Below, piece after piece: positions 4,520 to 5,333 of a stretch of DNA of 5,333 nucleotides. The DNA lies in NCBI GenBank assembly GCA_904501765.1, contig CAJGCM010000150.1, positions 1 through 5,333 on the forward strand, given 5' to 3'. Made by a program: the position numbers and the translations under genes. This DNA comes from an uncultured Clostridia bacterium (GTDB taxonomy: Bacteria; Bacillota; Clostridia; Oscillospirales; CAG-272). Each line of letters begins with the position of its first letter. The stretch's first letter is position 1. Under the pieces are notes generated by a model that was given only the letters and a program-made list of their open reading frames with translations, was not told the origin of the DNA and made no database searches.

Positions 4520-5333
4520 TTACTCCATATCCCCTTCAGAAAGTGCATCACAGTAGTTAAGCATCATGCGCATTCCCTGTATATATCCATGCTCATAAGC
4601 TCTTGCCGTGTGTCCCCATCTGGTGTCGCCAAGAAGGAAGGGAACGTGGTCATCCATAATAAGTCCGTCATAGCCGTTTCTCTTAAGCGCCATAAGAACC
4701 TTGGCCGGATTAAAGTTTCCGTCACCCAGGAAACACTCCTTGAAGCAGCCTATCGTGCCTTGCACGTCACGAAGGTGCACGATAGAAACCTTTCCCTTCG
4801 GTACGAAGGTATTAATCATATCCATTACGTACGCCTCGCCGCCAAGCTGTGAGAAGCAGCCTATACACAAATTAAGCCCCCAAGCATCGCTATTTGTTAT
4901 AGCATCAGCCTTGAGATAGTCCTCCTTGCTGACGAAAATACGTCCGGCGCCCCTGATTGCTTCAATAGGCGGGTCGGAGGGGTGAGTGACAAGGCGAACT
5001 CCTGCCTTCTCTGCCTCGGGGATAACCGCCCTCATAAAGTAAGTAAAGTTGTTCCACAAATCCTCTCTTGTTATCGATGTAATTCCATCGGGGAGGGTAA
5101 GCTTGTGCAGAGCTGCGCTTTTGGTTGCGTTCGGACGGGAGTCGACGAGAGAGCTGTCAAAGCTTGACACGCAAGAGCCTCCTCTATAAGGTTCGGTTAC
5201 AGATGTGCGCCATACCCAAGTCGGGCAGAAATGGTGCCCGAGAACAGGAATTCCGACCTCGCCCATATTGCGAATAGTCTTTATGTAGTTTTCAATCTGC
5301 TCGTCACGTTTCGAGCCTCCGACAAGAATATGA
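4520..5333 (-). CDS. UxuA/mannonate dehydratase-like TIM-barrel enzyme, 5' end missing
   Basis: The visible 270 residues match the UxuA family (D-mannonate to 2-keto-3-deoxygluconate, in glucuronate catabolism; metal-dependent TIM barrel). The frame is open to the right edge. The first ATG (5266) is internal: the residues before it, ILVGGSKRDEQIENYIKTIRN, match the family's GGPGRDEEIENY.ETIRN segment, so the true start is outside. Further family blocks are GIPVLGHHF, W..RTS, THPSDPP (116-122), LNLCIGC (153-159), VHLRDVQG (185-192) and MDDHVPF (226-232). The expected metal ligands His, Cys, His and Asp are therefore at about H117, C156, H186 and D228. Family length is about 350-390, so around 80-120 residues are missing. 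It differs from enteric UxuA in several places (MDDHVP rather than RPDHG), so a related sugar-acid dehydratase specificity is possible. It is the most upstream operon gene visible; the AEC gene starts 2 nt after its stop. Confidence 0.85.
   Translation of the reverse strand, partial: HILVGGSKRDEQIENYIKTIRNMGEVGIPVLGHHFCPTWVWRTSVTEPYRGGSCVSSFDSSLVDSRPNATKSAALHKLTLPDGITSITREDLWNNFTYFMRAVIPEAEKAGVRLVTHPSDPPIEAIRGAGRIFVSKEDYLKADAITNSDAWGLNLCIGCFSQLGGEAYVMDMINTFVPKGKVSIVHLRDVQGTIGCFKECFLGDGNFNPAKVLMALKRNGYDGLIMDDHVPFLLGDTRWGHTARAYEHGYIQGMRMMLNYCDALSEGDME
4523..4526 (-). promoter_or_regulatory. Ribosome binding site of the AEC permease, close to the dehydratase stop
   Basis: GGAG on the - strand lies 5 nt before the permease ATG and just upstream of the dehydratase TAA (4522-4520), inside the end of that gene. 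This supports translational coupling of the two genes. Confidence 0.6.

Noticed and set aside
5264..5266. ATG at 5266 as the start of the dehydratase
   Set aside because: The frame continues to the window edge with conserved UxuA residues (GGSKRDEQIENY), so the start is further upstream.
1..5333. CRISPR array, tRNA, rRNA or riboswitch
   Set aside because: No regularly spaced repeats, no tRNA-like cloverleaf and no recognisable riboswitch core were seen in the non-coding stretches.

Overview
The window looks like chromosomal DNA of an anaerobic Firmicute of the Clostridia type, probably gut or rumen. This is inferred from moderate GC, AGGAG/GGAG ribosome sites, tightly packed genes, an AGCS amino-acid symporter and a Clostridia-style IS3 OrfA remnant. 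No rRNA, tRNA or other taxonomic marker is present, so the assignment is soft.

Layout. (1) 1-468, + strand: the C-terminal third of a sodium/alanine (AGCS) symporter, cut by the left edge. (2) 469-670: a short convergent intergenic region with a strong intrinsic terminator and further hairpins. (3) 671-1834, - strand: a complete GH28-like right-handed beta-helix protein without a signal peptide. It has its own TTGACA-N17-TATCCT promoter and a perfect 17-bp palindrome just upstream of the -35. (4) about 1990-2460: a scar region. A roughly 30-codon relic of an AraC-type helix-turn-helix (+ strand) is fused to the truncated first gene (OrfA, - strand) of an IS3-like element. The element's leading end carries a perfect 13-bp hairpin that contains the OrfA Shine-Dalgarno site and has T-runs on both sides. 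(5) 2461-5333, - strand: three genes with only 2 nt between each. In order of transcription they are a UxuA/mannonate-dehydratase-like TIM-barrel enzyme (cut by the right edge), an AEC-family permease, and a beta-propeller lactonase of the 6-phosphogluconolactonase family.

How the genes may work together (inference). A mannonate-dehydratase-like enzyme, a lactonase and an organic-acid-type permease in one operon, beside a GH28-like protein, suggest uptake and catabolism of uronic or aldonic acids, or oligosaccharides, derived from pectin or other uronate-containing plant or host glycans. The GH28-like protein is separately promoted and probably cytoplasmic, so it would act on imported oligosaccharides. 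The AGCS symporter appears unrelated. I see no clearly novel system. The points most worth a second look are the AraC/IS junction, the hairpin that could both terminate read-through and hide the IS ribosome site, and the non-canonical active site of the GH28-like protein.
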